Shown: positions 1 through 9,302, counted from the stretch's first letter. The stretch: DNA of 64,000 nt from Oerskovia flava (GCF_026163685.1 NZ_JAOXSR010000001.1:434001-498000); one strand, 5' to 3'. A program made the numbers and translations. Notes: generated by a model from the sequence alone, not told the origin.

Positions 1-949
1 AGTGGCCCTGCTCGTCGCCCGCGACGAGCTCGGGGTAGTTGAAGTCGTCCCCGGTGTACAGGCGGACCGCGCCGCCGGCGGCCGGGTCGAGCGTCGCGAG
101 CTCCCGGCGCAGGCCGACCTCGTGCGCGGCGTCCAGCAGCGAGACCTTCACACCGTCGACGCGGCCCTGGTGGGCACGGATCAGGTCGGTGAAGGTGCGG
201 GTCGCGCTGGTGATGTCGGCCGGGTCCTGCGCGCCCCAGTACCCGGCGAGGGCCGGGTCGAACATGGTGCCGAGCCAGTGCAGGACCACGGGCTCGTCGG
301 CCTCGGCGAGCACGGCGTCGTAGACGCGGGCGTAGTCGTCGGCGTCCCGGGCGACGCGGGCGAGGGCGCGCGAGGCCATGACGATGACCTGCGCGCCGGC
401 GTCCTGCACCATACGGACCTGCTCGCGGTACGCGTCGGTCACGGCGTCGAGCGCGGCCCGGTCGCCGGGCTCCCAGCTCGCGACGAGGGCGGGGTCCAGC
501 TGGTCGGTGCCCGCGCCGCAGGCGATCCGGGCACCGACGGCGCGCGCCTCGGCGGACGAGCGGCGGACCAGCTCCTGGGTCGCCGCCCAGTCGAGGCCCA
601 TGCCGCGCTGGGCGGTGTCCATGGCGTCGGCGACGCCGAGCCCGTGCTCCCAGATGCGGTGCCGGTAGGCGAGCGTCGACTCCCAGTCGACCTCGGCGGG
701 GCGGCCCGGGGTGTTGTCGGCGCCGACGTGCGGCACGACGTGCGCCGCCGCGAAGGCGACCCGGGAGGTGATCGGGCCGGTCGGCGTCGTCCAGGGTCCG
801 GGCGCGCGCAGCTCGCGCACCTCGGTGCCGGCGACGCGGCCGGCGCCGAACCGCGGCAGCCGGACGACGACGCCGCTGTCGGCGAGGTCGAGCGCGGCGG
901 CCACCGGGGTGGCCGACCGGCCGGGCAGGCGGGTGGTCTGCGGGGTCAC
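1..949 (-). CDS. DUF993 family protein (DHDPS-like TIM barrel), partial
   Basis: The gene runs off the left edge, so its C-terminus is missing; 316 codons are visible, and the family is usually somewhat longer. The GTG start at 949 overlaps the stop of the upstream oxidoreductase gene by 4 nt (GTGA), so the two are probably translationally coupled. Recognisable segments are VVLHWLGTMFDP and DGVKVSLLDA, typical of the DUF993 family, which is annotated as related to dihydrodipicolinate synthases. The lysine in GVKVSLL could be the Schiff-base lysine of a class I aldolase fold (inference). Members usually sit beside Gfo/Idh/MocA oxidoreductases and sugar-phosphate isomerases in carbohydrate loci, as here. 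The substrate is unknown. Confidence 0.75.
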   Translation of the reverse strand, partial: MTPQTTRLPGRSATPVAAALDLADSGVVVRLPRFGAGRVAGTEVRELRAPGPWTTPTGPITSRVAFAAAHVVPHVGADNTPGRPAEVDWESTLAYRHRIWEHGLGVADAMDTAQRGMGLDWAATQELVRRSSAEARAVGARIACGAGTDQLDPALVASWEPGDRAALDAVTDAYREQVRMVQDAGAQVIVMASRALARVARDADDYARVYDAVLAEADEPVVLHWLGTMFDPALAGYWGAQDPADITSATRTFTDLIRAHQGRVDGVKVSLLDAAHEVGLRRELATLDPAAGGAVRLYTGDDFNYPELVAGDEQGH

Positions 950-2121
950 AGGGAGATCTCCGGGACGTCGAGGCGCCGGCCTTCCGCCGACGAGCGCAGT
1001 CCGAGCTCGGCGAGCTGCACACCGCGCGCGGCGGAGAGCAGGTCGAAGCGGTGCGGGCGCCCGGCGACGACGTCGCCCAGGAACTCCTCCCACTGCAGCT
1101 TGAAGCCGTTGTCGAGCTCGGCGTTGGCGGGGACCTCGAGCCACTGGTCGCGGAAGGACTCGGTGACGGGCAGGTCCGGGTTCCACACGGGCTTGGGGGT
1201 GTGGGCGCGCTGCTGCGCGACGCACTTGGTGAGCCCGGCCACGGCCGAACCGTGCGTGCCGTCGATCTGGAACTCGACGAGCTCGTCGCGGTAGACGCGC
1301 ACGGCCCAGGACGAGTTGATCTGCGCGACGACGGGGTCGCCGTCGGGGGTCTCGATCTCGAAGATGCCGTATGCCGCGTCGTCGGCGGTCGCGGGGTAGG
1401 CCGCGCCCTGCTCGTCCCAGCGGGTCGGGATGTGCGTGATCGTCTGGGCGTTGACGGTCTTCACCGACCCGAGGATGCCCTCGAGGACGTAGTTCCAGTG
1501 GCAGAACATGTCCGTCGTCATACCGCCGCCGTCCTCCTTGCGGTAGTTCCACGACGGGCGCTGAGCGGCCTGGTGATCGCCCTCGAAGACCCAGTAGCCG
1601 AACTCGCCGCGCAGCGACAGGATGCGCCCGAAGAAGCCCTCGTCGACGAGGCGGCGCAGCTTGACGAGGCCGGGGAGGTAGAGCTTGTCGTGCACGACGC
1701 CGGCGGTCACGCCGGTCTCCTCGCGCAGGCGGGCGAGGTCGACGGCCTCGTCGAGGGTCTCCGCGGTCGGCTTCTCGGTGTAGATGTGCTTGCCGGCCTG
1801 CATGGCCTTGGTGAGGGTCTTGGCGCGCAGCGCGGTCATCGAGGCGTCGAAGACGATGTCGACGCTCGGGTCGGCGATCGCGCCGTCGAGGTCGGTGCTC
1901 CAGTGCTCGACGTCGTGCAGGGCGGCGAGCTCGCGGACCTTCGACTCGTTGCGCCCGATGAGGACGGGCTCCACCTGGACCCGGCTGCCGTCCGCGAGCA
2001 CGACGCCGCCCGCGTCCCGGATGGGCAGGATCGAGCGGACGAGGTGCTGGCGGTATCCCATGCGCCCGGTGATGCCGTTCATGGCGATGCGCAGCGTGCG
2101 GTCGGCCGGGGGTGTGCTCAT
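946..2121 (-). CDS. Gfo/Idh/MocA family NAD(P)-dependent oxidoreductase
   Basis: A 391-residue protein of the sugar or inositol dehydrogenase superfamily, expected to oxidise or reduce a sugar or polyol with NAD(P) in the cytoplasm. The N-terminal Rossmann motif GITGRMG (residues 16-22) and the EKP signature (residues 116-118, the lysine being catalytic in this superfamily) are visible, followed by the C-terminal substrate-binding alpha/beta domain. The ATG at 2121 is preferred over an upstream in-frame ATG at 2160 because AGGAG lies 6 nt before it and the extra residues are Arg/Pro rich. It is the first gene of a minus-strand operon with the DUF993 gene. Two LacI-type palindromes lie 40-80 nt upstream. 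The substrate cannot be told from sequence. Confidence 0.85.
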   Translation of the reverse strand: MSTPPADRTLRIAMNGITGRMGYRQHLVRSILPIRDAGGVVLADGSRVQVEPVLIGRNESKVRELAALHDVEHWSTDLDGAIADPSVDIVFDASMTALRAKTLTKAMQAGKHIYTEKPTAETLDEAVDLARLREETGVTAGVVHDKLYLPGLVKLRRLVDEGFFGRILSLRGEFGYWVFEGDHQAAQRPSWNYRKEDGGGMTTDMFCHWNYVLEGILGSVKTVNAQTITHIPTRWDEQGAAYPATADDAAYGIFEIETPDGDPVVAQINSSWAVRVYRDELVEFQIDGTHGSAVAGLTKCVAQQRAHTPKPVWNPDLPVTESFRDQWLEVPANAELDNGFKLQWEEFLGDVVAGRPHRFDLLSAARGVQLAELGLRSSAEGRRLDVPEISL

Positions 2122-2162
2122 GCGAGTGCTCCTGCGGGACGGGCGCGGCGGTGCGCGCAATC

Positions 2163-2201
2163 GGGAATGCGCTTTCCACGAGGCTAGGGGAAGCGCTTTC
2201 C
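2163..2201. promoter_or_regulatory. Pair of LacI-type operators upstream of the oxidoreductase operon
   Basis: Two related imperfect palindromes, GGGAATGCGCTTTCC (2163-2177) and GGAAGCGCTTTCC (2189-2201), have dyad centres about 25 bp apart. Both contain the central CG and flanking GGAA/TTCC arms usual in LacI-family operators. A third copy sits in front of the adjacent lacI gene, at 3369-3381. They most likely bind the LacI protein encoded at 2303-3349. Confidence 0.65.
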
Positions 2202-2302
2202 TGCGTCAACCTGCGAGCATCACCTCACGTGTCTCGAGCGGGGTGAGCGCGCCCCGTGCCCTCTGATCACAGCACGTCCTGACCGATCGGGCGAGAGGAG
2301 CG

Positions 2303-3349
2303 TCACGGGCACGTGGTCGGTGCTGTCGGGCGCAGGTCCGGGGTGGAGTCACGCACGACGACCGTCCCCGTCACCTCGACGGACCCGGCGTCCGCACCGA
2401 GCGCGAGGCGCGTGGCGATCTCGCCGATCGACGTCAGGGGGATGCGGACGGTCGTCAGTGCCGGGGTGACGTCGCGCAGGGTGACGATGTCGTCGAAGCC
2501 CGCGACCGCGACGTCGTCCGGTACGTGCAGCCCGGCGTCGCGCGCGGCGGCCATCGCCCCGACGGCCATGACGTCGTTCACGGCGAGCACGAGGCGGGGG
2601 CGGTCGGGGCGGGCGAGGAGCTCGGCCATCCCGGCGTACCCGCCGTCGCGCGTGAACGCGCTGTGCACGACCGGCCCGACGGCCGTGCCGCGCTCCTGGA
2701 GCGCCTGCGCGAACCCCGCGGAGCGGTCGGCGGCCGTGCGGTGCCCGGCCGGCCCGGCGAGCACCCCGACGCTCCGGTAGCCCAACGCGTGCAGCGCGCC
2801 GGCGAGGTCGCCCGCTCCGCTGCGGTTCGCGACGACGACCGTCGGCAGCGCGGCGAGGGGCTGCCCGACGAGCGCGACCCCGCCCCCGTGGCGGTGGTAC
2901 TCCTCGAGCGCGGCGACGAGAGCGTCGTCGGACGCGCCCCCGTCGAGGCGGCCGCCCGCGACGATGATCGCGCGGGCGCGCTGGCGGTGCATCAGCTCGA
3001 CGAACGCCAGCTCGCGGTCCGCCCGGTGCTGGGTGCTGGCGAGCGTGACGACGAGGTCCGCCTGCTCCGCGGCGCCCGTGACGCCCGCGGCGATGGACGA
3101 GAAGTACGGGTCGGAGATGTCGTGCACGATGAGGCCGACCGACGTCGTCCGGCCCCGGGCCATGGCCTGCGCGTTGGCGTCGGGAGAATAGCGCAGCCTC
3201 GCCGCCGCGGTGAGCACCCGCTCGCGCAGCTCGGGGCTGACGGTCCTGGTCGCGCTGCCGTTGATGGCGCGCGACGCGGTGGCGAGGGAGACCCCGGCCT
3301 CTCGGGCGACCTGGCTGAGGGTCACGGGACCCGGCGGGAGGGGCGGCAT
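2303..3349 (-). CDS. LacI family transcriptional regulator (oxidoreductase/DUF993 cluster)
   Basis: A 348-residue LacI/GalR repressor. The N-terminal helix-turn-helix reads TLSQVAREAGVSLATASRAI (about residues 10-29), followed by the hinge and a periplasmic-binding-protein-like effector domain with the usual GLIVHDISDPYF and VAGFDDI segments. The ATG at 3349 is chosen because the -10-like hexamer TACGCT (reverse strand, 3361-3356) lies exactly 6 nt upstream, a leaderless arrangement; a GTG at 3355 would start inside that window. An operator-like GGAAGGCGCTTCC lies just upstream, suggesting autorepression. The same motif precedes the oxidoreductase operon, which is its probable target. The effector is unknown. 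Confidence 0.85.
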   Translation of the reverse strand: MPPLPPGPVTLSQVAREAGVSLATASRAINGSATRTVSPELRERVLTAAARLRYSPDANAQAMARGRTTSVGLIVHDISDPYFSSIAAGVTGAAEQADLVVTLASTQHRADRELAFVELMHRQRARAIIVAGGRLDGGASDDALVAALEEYHRHGGGVALVGQPLAALPTVVVANRSGAGDLAGALHALGYRSVGVLAGPAGHRTAADRSAGFAQALQERGTAVGPVVHSAFTRDGGYAGMAELLARPDRPRLVLAVNDVMAVGAMAAARDAGLHVPDDVAVAGFDDIVTLRDVTPALTTVRIPLTSIGEIATRLALGADAGSVEVTGTVVVRDSTPDLRPTAPTTCP

Positions 3350-3368
3350 GAACACAGCGTAGGACCTC

Positions 3369-3381
3369 GGAAGGCGCTTCC
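3369..3381. promoter_or_regulatory. LacI operator, autoregulatory
   Basis: GGAAGGCGCTTCC is an imperfect palindrome with the same arms and core as the two sites at 2163-2201. It lies 8 bp upstream of the putative -10 of the lacI gene on the minus strand, where binding would block transcription. Confidence 0.6.
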
Positions 3382-3422
3382 CCGTGATCCTGGGCGGGCG
3401 TCGGCAGGTCGGGACGCCGGCG

Positions 3423-4685
3423 TCAGACCGGCGTGACCCAGTCGGCCGGGTGCGCGAGCACGTCGCGCAGGACGAGCCGCGCCCCGCCCGTCATCGCGGC
3501 GTAGGAGCCGACGAGGGCCGCGGAGACCTCGAACTCGGCCCAGGGTGCGGCGAGCACCCGGGTGCGCAGCCCGGTGAGCAGCGGAGCGCGGAGGTAGGGG
3601 AGCAGGTCGGGGTAGATCCCGCCGAGGAGCACCGTGTCGATGTCGACGAGGTTCATGAAGTCGGCGAGCGCGCTGCCGAGCGCCGAGCCGGCGCGGGCTG
3701 CGGCCGCCGTGGCCCGGGCGTCCCCGGCGTCGAGCGCCGCGACGAGGTCCGCGACCTGGGCGTCGACCCCCAACCCGGCGGCACGCAGCAGCGCGTCCTT
3801 GCCGGCGTACTGCTCGAGGCAGCCCGTCGCGCCGCAGGGGCAGCGGGGTCCGTGCGGGTCGACGACGACGTGCCCGATCTCCCCGGACCAGCCGTGGCGG
3901 CCCAGGAAGAGCTGGCGGTCGATGACGATCGCCGACCCGATGCCCACGTCGCCCGAGACGTACAGGTAAGACGACGGGCCGGGGCGCGCGCCGTCGTCGG
4001 GCAGCGGCGGTGCACCGGGCGCCGGGTCGGACGGGACGGGCGGGCCACCGTGGGCGAGCGCGGACTGCGCGAGGCCGGCGAGCTTGGCCTCGTTCGCGAC
4101 GTCGAACCGCAGACCGGGATCGAGGCCCAGGAGGGGCACGGGGTCGAGCTCTGACCAACCGAGGTTGGGGGCGACCTGCAGCCGCCCGGCGCGGGCGTCG
4201 ACGAGCCCGGGCAGGGCGAGCCGCGCACCGGCGACGCGCATGCCCTGCGCGTCGACCTCGGCGAGCAGGTCCCGGGCGAGCGTGCCGAGGCGCGCGAGGA
4301 CGTCGGCGGGGTCGCTCGCGTGGAAGTCGCCCGGGGTGACGCGCTCGGCGACCACCGCGCCGGTGAGGTCGACGACCCGGCCCCCGAGGTAGTCGACGTT
4401 GACCTCGAGCCCCAGCCCGACGATGCTGCGTGCCGCGGGCGTGAGCGGTACCGCGGGGCGCCCGGCCCGCTGCGGTGCCAGGGGTGGCAGCTCGCGCAGG
4501 ATCTCGGCGTCGACGAGCTGGTCCACGAGCACGGAGACCGTCGCCCGGGTCAGGCCGGTCACCACGGAGAGGTCCGCCCGCGAGCGGGGAGCGGGCGACT
4601 CGAACACGGCACGCGCGACGAGGGCGAGGTTGTGCTCGCGCAGGGTGCCCTGCCGGGCGGCCAGCGACACGGGGGTCCGGTTCAC
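3423..4685 (-). CDS. xylR: ROK family transcriptional repressor, XylR type
   Basis: A 420-residue ROK regulator. It has an N-terminal winged helix (about residues 15-75, with RSRADLSVVTGLTRATVSVL) and a sugar-kinase-like ROK domain with the zinc signature CPCGATGC (C282, C284, C289). It is divergent from xylA, the classic arrangement for the xylose repressor, so D-xylose or a derivative is the likely inducer. The GTG start at 4685 has the hexamer TAAGGT (4697-4692) exactly 6 nt upstream and little Shine-Dalgarno sequence, pointing to a leaderless transcript. That -10 overlaps the predicted -35 of xylA, so the two promoters should interfere. A Pro-rich linker (residues 214-237) interrupts the ROK fold. 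Confidence 0.88.
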   Translation of the reverse strand: MNRTPVSLAARQGTLREHNLALVARAVFESPAPRSRADLSVVTGLTRATVSVLVDQLVDAEILRELPPLAPQRAGRPAVPLTPAARSIVGLGLEVNVDYLGGRVVDLTGAVVAERVTPGDFHASDPADVLARLGTLARDLLAEVDAQGMRVAGARLALPGLVDARAGRLQVAPNLGWSELDPVPLLGLDPGLRFDVANEAKLAGLAQSALAHGGPPVPSDPAPGAPPLPDDGARPGPSSYLYVSGDVGIGSAIVIDRQLFLGRHGWSGEIGHVVVDPHGPRCPCGATGCLEQYAGKDALLRAAGLGVDAQVADLVAALDAGDARATAAAARAGSALGSALADFMNLVDIDTVLLGGIYPDLLPYLRAPLLTGLRTRVLAAPWAEFEVSAALVGSYAAMTGGARLVLRDVLAHPADWVTPV

Positions 4686-4688
4686 GCC

Positions 4689-4733
4689 TTGACCTTACCG
4701 AGAACTCCGCATAAGTTCATCCGTACAACAAAT
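4689..4733 (+). promoter_or_regulatory. xylA promoter with XylR operator
   Basis: A sigma70-like promoter, TTGACC (4689-4694), a 17-bp spacer and TAAGTT (4712-4717), points toward xylA. Overlapping the -10 and the probable start point is AGTTCATCCGTACAACAAAT (4714-4733). Its right half, ACAACAAA, matches the right half of the XylR (ROK) operator described in Bacillus (GTTTG...ACAACAAAC), while the left half is degenerate. The -35 overlaps the -10 of the divergent repressor gene. Confidence 0.6.
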
Positions 4734-4786
4734 ATGCCCCGCCACGCGGGGACGATCCGTGCAGTGATCTCGACGAGGAGAGAGTC

Positions 4787-5968
4787 GTGGCCGACACCAC
4801 CGCCCAGAACATCAACTATTCCTTCGGCCTGTGGACCGTGGGCTGGACCGCGCAGGACCAGTTCGGCAGCGCGAGCCGCGCCGCGCTCGACCCCGCGTAC
4901 TCCGTGCACAAGCTCGCCGAGCTCGGCGCGTGGGGCTTCACGTTCCACGACGACGACGTCGTGCCGTTCGGCTCGGACGACACCACCCGCGAGCGCCTGC
5001 TCGGCGACGTGAAGAAGGCTGCCGACGAGACCGGCCTCGTCATCGAGATGGTGACCACCAACCTCTTCAGCCACCCCGTCTTCAAGGACGGCGGCCTGAC
5101 CTCCAACGACCGCGGCGTGCGGCGCTACGCCCTGCGCAAGGTGCTGCGCAACGTCGACCTCACCGCCGAGCTGGGCGCGAAGACGTTCGTCATGTGGGGC
5201 GGTCGCGAGGGCACCGAGTACGACGGCGCCAAGGACCTGCACTCGGCGCACGAGCGCTACGCGGAGGGCCTGGACCTCACGGCGGCGTACATCAAGGAGC
5301 GGGGCTACGACCTGAAGATCGCGCTCGAGCCCAAGCCCAACGAGCCCCGCGGCGACATCTTCCTGCCGACGATCGGGCACGCGCTCGCCCTCATCGCGAA
5401 GCTCGAGCACGGCGACATCGTCGGGCTCAACCCCGAGACCGGGCACGAGCAGATGGCGGGCCTCAACTACACGCACGGCATCGCCCAGGCGCTGTGGGCG
5501 GGCAAGCTCTTCCACATCGACCTCAACGGTCAGCGCTCGATCAAGTTCGACCAGGACCTCGTGTTCGGCCACGGCGACCTGCTGTCGGCGTTCTTCACGG
5601 TCGACCTGCTCGAGAACGGCTTCCCCAACGGCGGTCCTCGCTACACCGGCCCGCGGCACTTCGACTACAAGCCGTCGCGCACCGAGTCCGAGGTCGGTGT
5701 GTGGGACTCGGCGAAGGCCAACATGGAGACCTACTCGCTCCTGGCGGCCAAGGCCGCCGCGTACCGTGCCGACCCCGAGGTCCAGGACGCGTTCCGCCAC
5801 TCCGGCGTCTTCGAGCTCGGCGAGACGACGCTCGGCGCGGGCGAGTCCGTCGCGGACCTCCTCGCCGACCGCTCGACGTACGAGGACTTCGACGTCGACG
5901 CCGCGGCGGGTCGCGACTTCGGCTTCGTGCGCCTCAACCAGCTGGCGCTCAAGCACCTCATCGGCTGA
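4787..5968 (+). CDS. xylA: Xylose isomerase
   Basis: Interconverts D-xylose and D-xylulose, the first cytosolic step of xylose use. The 393-residue length and sequence are those of the short class I actinobacterial enzymes. The catalytic motif [10 protein letters not shown] places H54 and D57 at the numbering of Streptomyces xylose isomerase. The metal-site segments [18 protein letters not shown] and FHIDLNGQ are intact. The GTG start at 4787 has AGGAG 6 nt upstream. It is followed 1 nt later by xylB and controlled by the divergent ROK repressor. Confidence 0.97.
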   Translation: MADTTAQNINYSFGLWTVGWTAQDQFGSASRAALDPAYSVHKLAELGAWGFTFHDDDVVPFGSDDTTRERLLGDVKKAADETGLVIEMVTTNLFSHPVFKDGGLTSNDRGVRRYALRKVLRNVDLTAELGAKTFVMWGGREGTEYDGAKDLHSAHERYAEGLDLTAAYIKERGYDLKIALEPKPNEPRGDIFLPTIGHALALIAKLEHGDIVGLNPETGHEQMAGLNYTHGIAQALWAGKLFHIDLNGQRSIKFDQDLVFGHGDLLSAFFTVDLLENGFPNGGPRYTGPRHFDYKPSRTESEVGVWDSAKANMETYSLLAAKAAAYRADPEVQDAFRHSGVFELGETTLGAGESVADLLADRSTYEDFDVDAAAGRDFGFVRLNQLALKHLIG

Positions 5969-5969
5969 C

Positions 5970-7466
5970 ATGGGGGACATGAGAACTCTGGTCGCCGGCG
6001 TCGATACGTCGACGCAGTCCTGCAAGGTCGTCGTCCGCGACGCCGAGACCGGGGCGCTCGTGCGCTTCGGCTCGGCGCGCCACCCCGACGGCACCGAGGT
6101 CGACCCCGAGGCGTGGTGGACCGCGTTCGGCGCGGCCGCCGCCGCGGCGGGCGGGCTCGACGACGTCGCGGCGCTCGCGGTGGGGGGCCAGCAGCACGGC
6201 ATGGTCGCGCTCGACGTCGACGGCGAGGTGGTCCGCCCGGCGCTGCTGTGGAACGACACCCGCTCGGCCGGTGCCGCGCGCGACCTGGTCACCGAGCTCG
6301 GCGACGGAGACACGGACGCCGGTCAGCAGGCGTGGGCGGACGCGATCGGCTCGGTGCCCGTCGCGTCCCTCACCGTGACCAAGCTGCGCTGGCTGCGCGA
6401 CGCCGAGCCCGAGAACGCGGCGAGGGTGGCCGCGGTCGCCCTCCCGCACGACTGGCTGACGTGGCGCATCGCCGGGTTCGGGCCTCGCAGCCAGGGGCTC
6501 GAGCCCGACCTGTCGGCGCTCGTCACCGACCGGTCCGACGCGTCCGGCACGGGCTACTACGACGCAGCCGCCGACGGTGGGGCCGGGGCCTACCGGCCCG
6601 ACCTCGTCGAGCTCGCGCTCGGCCGGTCCGACGTCGTGCTGCCCCGTGTGCTCGGCCCGGCCGAGGCCGCGGGGGTGGCGTCGCCGGTCGTCGCAGGCTC
6701 CGCGGTCGACGGCGGTGCGCTCCTCGGACCCGGTGCGGGCGACAACGCCGCCGCGGCCCTGGGCCTCGGGATGGTCGAGGGCGACGTGGGGGTCTCGCTC
6801 GGCACGTCCGGCGTCGTGTCGGCGGTCGCCGCCGAGCGGACCGCGGACGGCTCCGGCCTCGTGACGGGCTTCTCGGACGCCACGGGCCGGTACCTGCTGC
6901 TCGCTGTCACGCTCAACGCGAGCCGGGTCCTCGACGCCGCCCGGACCGTCCTCGGCGTGGACCACGCCGAGCTGTCCCGGCTCGCGCTCGAGGCGCCGGC
7001 CGGCGCCGACGGCCTCGTCCTCGTGCCGTACCTCGAGGGTGAGCGCACGCCCAACCGTCCCGACGCGAGCGGCACGCTGCACGGTGTGCGGCTCGGCAGC
7101 TCGACGCCGTCGCACGTGGCGCGGGCGTTCGTCGAGGGCATGCTGTGCGGGCTCGCGGACGGCCTCGACGCCCTGCGCGCGCTCGGTGTGCCCGTCGAGC
7201 GGCTGGTGCTCATCGGCGGCGGCGCGCAGTCCGAGGCGGTGCGGCGCATCGCGCCGCAGGTGCTCGGGATGCCGCTGACGGTGCCGGAGCCCGGCGAGTA
7301 CGTGGCCGACGGCGCGGCCCGCCAGGCCGCGTGGGTCCTGGCCGCCCGGGGGTCGGGCGAGGTGGGTGGCCCGCCCGCGTGGCGGACGTCGTCGAGCACG
7401 GTGTCCGAGGCCGCGCCCGAGCCGGTGGTGCGTGAGCAGTACGCTGCCGTGCGCGACCTGGTCTGA
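5970..7466 (+). CDS. xylB: Xylulokinase
   Basis: An FGGY-family kinase of 498 residues that phosphorylates D-xylulose to xylulose 5-phosphate with ATP. Visible motifs are the N-terminal phosphate loop [18 protein letters not shown], the WNDTRS substrate segment, the GPGAGDNAA and LGTSGVV ATP-binding elements and the C-terminal [11 protein letters not shown]. The first ATG (5970) lies 1 nt after the xylA stop and a second in-frame ATG lies at 5979; neither has a strong Shine-Dalgarno, so translation is probably coupled to xylA. A strong hairpin follows the stop, making xylAB a two-gene operon. Confidence 0.95.
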   Translation: MGDMRTLVAGVDTSTQSCKVVVRDAETGALVRFGSARHPDGTEVDPEAWWTAFGAAAAAAGGLDDVAALAVGGQQHGMVALDVDGEVVRPALLWNDTRSAGAARDLVTELGDGDTDAGQQAWADAIGSVPVASLTVTKLRWLRDAEPENAARVAAVALPHDWLTWRIAGFGPRSQGLEPDLSALVTDRSDASGTGYYDAAADGGAGAYRPDLVELALGRSDVVLPRVLGPAEAAGVASPVVAGSAVDGGALLGPGAGDNAAAALGLGMVEGDVGVSLGTSGVVSAVAAERTADGSGLVTGFSDATGRYLLLAVTLNASRVLDAARTVLGVDHAELSRLALEAPAGADGLVLVPYLEGERTPNRPDASGTLHGVRLGSSTPSHVARAFVEGMLCGLADGLDALRALGVPVERLVLIGGGAQSEAVRRIAPQVLGMPLTVPEPGEYVADGAARQAAWVLAARGSGEVGGPPAWRTSSSTVSEAAPEPVVREQYAAVRDLV

Positions 7467-7497
7467 GCCGCGTCCGCGGAGCGGCAGCGCTGCCCGA

Positions 7498-7537
7498 ACC
7501 GGCCCGGAGGTGTCCACCTGGACGCCTCCGGGCCGGT
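7498..7537 (+). terminator. Terminator of the xylAB operon
   Basis: An 18-bp stem (7498-7515 with 7520-7537, one G-T pair) closes on a 4-nt loop, starting 31 nt after the xylB stop. There is no U tract, as is common in high-GC actinobacteria. Confidence 0.7.
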
Positions 7538-7613
7538 GTCGGGTACCGTCCGACCAGGCGACCGCACCGGCGCCGCCGGGTCCCGGCCCGCCGGGAGAGA
7601 CGTGGAGCATCGG

Positions 7614-8294
7614 ATGACGCAGCGTGTACGGGTCCTCGCCGGCCGAGGCCGCTACGAGGACCCCTGGCACGACCACGCCGCGACCTCGCACCGGGTCGCG
7701 GTGCTGCTCGGGGCGCTGCCCGACGTCGACGTCGAGGTGCGCAGCACGTTCCCCGACGCGCTCGACGACCTGGACGGACCCGCCGGTCCCGACCTGCTCG
7801 TCGTGAACTGCGGGCGCGGGGAGCCGGGCGACGACGACGCCGCGTGGGCACCGCTGCACGGCACGCTCTCCCGCTGGGCGCGGGCCGGCGGCGCGGTGCT
7901 CGGGCTGCACCAGGCGGCGAACACCTTCCCGGACGCGCCCGACTGGCAGGACGTGCTGGGCGGTCGCTGGATCCCCGGCGAGTCGATGCACCCGCCGTTC
8001 GGCGAGGCCCGCGTCACGGTGCGCCCCGGCCACGAGGTGACCCGCGGGCTCGGGGACGTCGACGTGCTCGACGAGCGCTACTGCTTCCTGCGGACCCGCC
8101 CGGGCATCGAGGTCCTGGCGACGGTCGAGCACGACGGGAACGACCACCCCGTGGTGTGGGCGCACGAGGCGCACGGCGGCCGGACGGTCTACGACGGCCT
8201 CGGGCACGACGTGCGGTCCTACGACTCCGCGGGCCGGGTCGACCTGCTCCGCCGGTCGGCGACCTGGCTGCTGGGCCGGGAGCCGCAGGGGTGA
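7614..8294 (+). CDS. ThuA-like (glutamine-amidotransferase-fold) protein
   Basis: A 226-residue cytosolic protein of the ThuA family (Pfam ThuA), a class I glutamine-amidotransferase-like fold found in sugar-utilisation loci. ThuA of Sinorhizobium acts in trehalose and related disaccharide catabolism; the exact reaction is not settled. Family segments include LLVVNCGRG, GGAVLGLHQAANTF and VVWAHEAHGGRTVYDGLGHD. The ATG at 7614 is preceded by GGAG at 6 nt. It overlaps the start of the following lacI gene (GTGA), so both are probably co-translated, suggesting the regulator controls this small operon or the neighbouring arabinosidase genes. Confidence 0.8.
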   Translation: MTQRVRVLAGRGRYEDPWHDHAATSHRVAVLLGALPDVDVEVRSTFPDALDDLDGPAGPDLLVVNCGRGEPGDDDAAWAPLHGTLSRWARAGGAVLGLHQAANTFPDAPDWQDVLGGRWIPGESMHPPFGEARVTVRPGHEVTRGLGDVDVLDERYCFLRTRPGIEVLATVEHDGNDHPVVWAHEAHGGRTVYDGLGHDVRSYDSAGRVDLLRRSATWLLGREPQG

Positions 8295-9298
8295 GCGATG
8301 CCCCCGACGACGCTCGCGAGCGGGCGTCGCTCGTCACCCTCGCGGTCGTCGCGCGCCGGGCCGGGGTCTCCGTCCCCACGGTCTCGCGCGTGCTCAACGC
8401 GCGCCCGGGCGTCGCCGAGGCCACCCGCGGGCGAGTGGTGGGCGAGCTGGAGCGGGCGGGGTACGTCGTCGGGCACCGGCGGGCGCCCCGGCTCCTGGAC
8501 CTCGTCATCCCCGAGGTGGGGTCGCTCTACGAGTCCGCGGTCGTCGAGGCCGTACAGGCCGCCGCCCGGTCGCGGGGTGTGTCCACCGTGCTCACCACGT
8601 CGGCCACGGGCGACTGGCTCGCGCAGGTCACCGGCCGCACGAGCGGGGGAGTGATCGCCGCGCTGCACACGGTCGTCGACCGCGAGGTCGCCTGGTCGCG
8701 GTCCACCGGCACCCCGCTCGTCCTGCTCGAACCGGTCACGCGCCCGCCCGACGGCGTGACCTGGGTCGCGACCGACAACCGTGGCGGCGGTCGCGCCGCC
8801 GCCGAGCACCTGCTCTCCCGCGGGCACCGGCGCATCGCCTACGTCAGCTCCATCGGCGGGTGGCCGGCGACCGAGCGGCGCGCCGGCGTCCTCGGGGCGC
8901 TGCACGACGCGGGCCTCCCCGACCCGGAACGCGGCGGCTACGTCGTCGACGACGTCGTCGCACCCGGCGGCGTACGCCCGGCGCTCGAGGCACTCCTGGC
9001 GCTCCCGCAGCCCCCGACAGCGGTGCTCGCCTCGCACGACCACCTCGCCCTGATGCTCCTCGGCGCCGCGCACGAGCTCGGGCTCGTCGTCCCGCGCGAC
9101 CTGTCCGTCATGGGGTTCGACGACGTCCACGCCGCCGAGCTCGTCGTGCCCGCCCTGACGACGATGCGCCAGCCGCTGCGCGAGCTGGCCGACGCCGCCG
9201 TCGAGCGAGCACTCGCCCCCACGGCGACCGCGTCACCCGGCGCACCGCTCGCGCTGCCCGTGCGGCTCGTCGAGCGCGCGTCGGTCGCACCCGCCTGA
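8291..9298 (+). CDS. LacI family transcriptional regulator
   Basis: A 335-residue LacI/GalR protein. The helix-turn-helix is TLAVVARRAGVSVPTVSRVL (about residues 15-34), then a hinge and an effector-binding domain with GVIAALHTVVD and VMGFDDVHAAEL segments. It starts with GTG inside the ThuA-like stop codon. It lies directly upstream of the GH51 and GH127 genes on the same strand, so arabinosidase control is plausible. The 114-nt gap after it carries a possible operator, GAAACTTTC. The effector is unknown. Confidence 0.85.
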   Translation: MSDAPDDARERASLVTLAVVARRAGVSVPTVSRVLNARPGVAEATRGRVVGELERAGYVVGHRRAPRLLDLVIPEVGSLYESAVVEAVQAAARSRGVSTVLTTSATGDWLAQVTGRTSGGVIAALHTVVDREVAWSRSTGTPLVLLEPVTRPPDGVTWVATDNRGGGRAAAEHLLSRGHRRIAYVSSIGGWPATERRAGVLGALHDAGLPDPERGGYVVDDVVAPGGVRPALEALLALPQPPTAVLASHDHLALMLLGAAHELGLVVPRDLSVMGFDDVHAAELVVPALTTMRQPLRELADAAVERALAPTATASPGAPLALPVRLVERASVAPA

Positions 9299-9302
9299 GG
9301 CG

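Noticed and set aside
2-1294. 430-codon plus-strand open frame at the left edge
   Set aside because: The opposite strand encodes the DUF993 and Gfo/Idh/MocA proteins with recognisable motifs and coupled start/stop.
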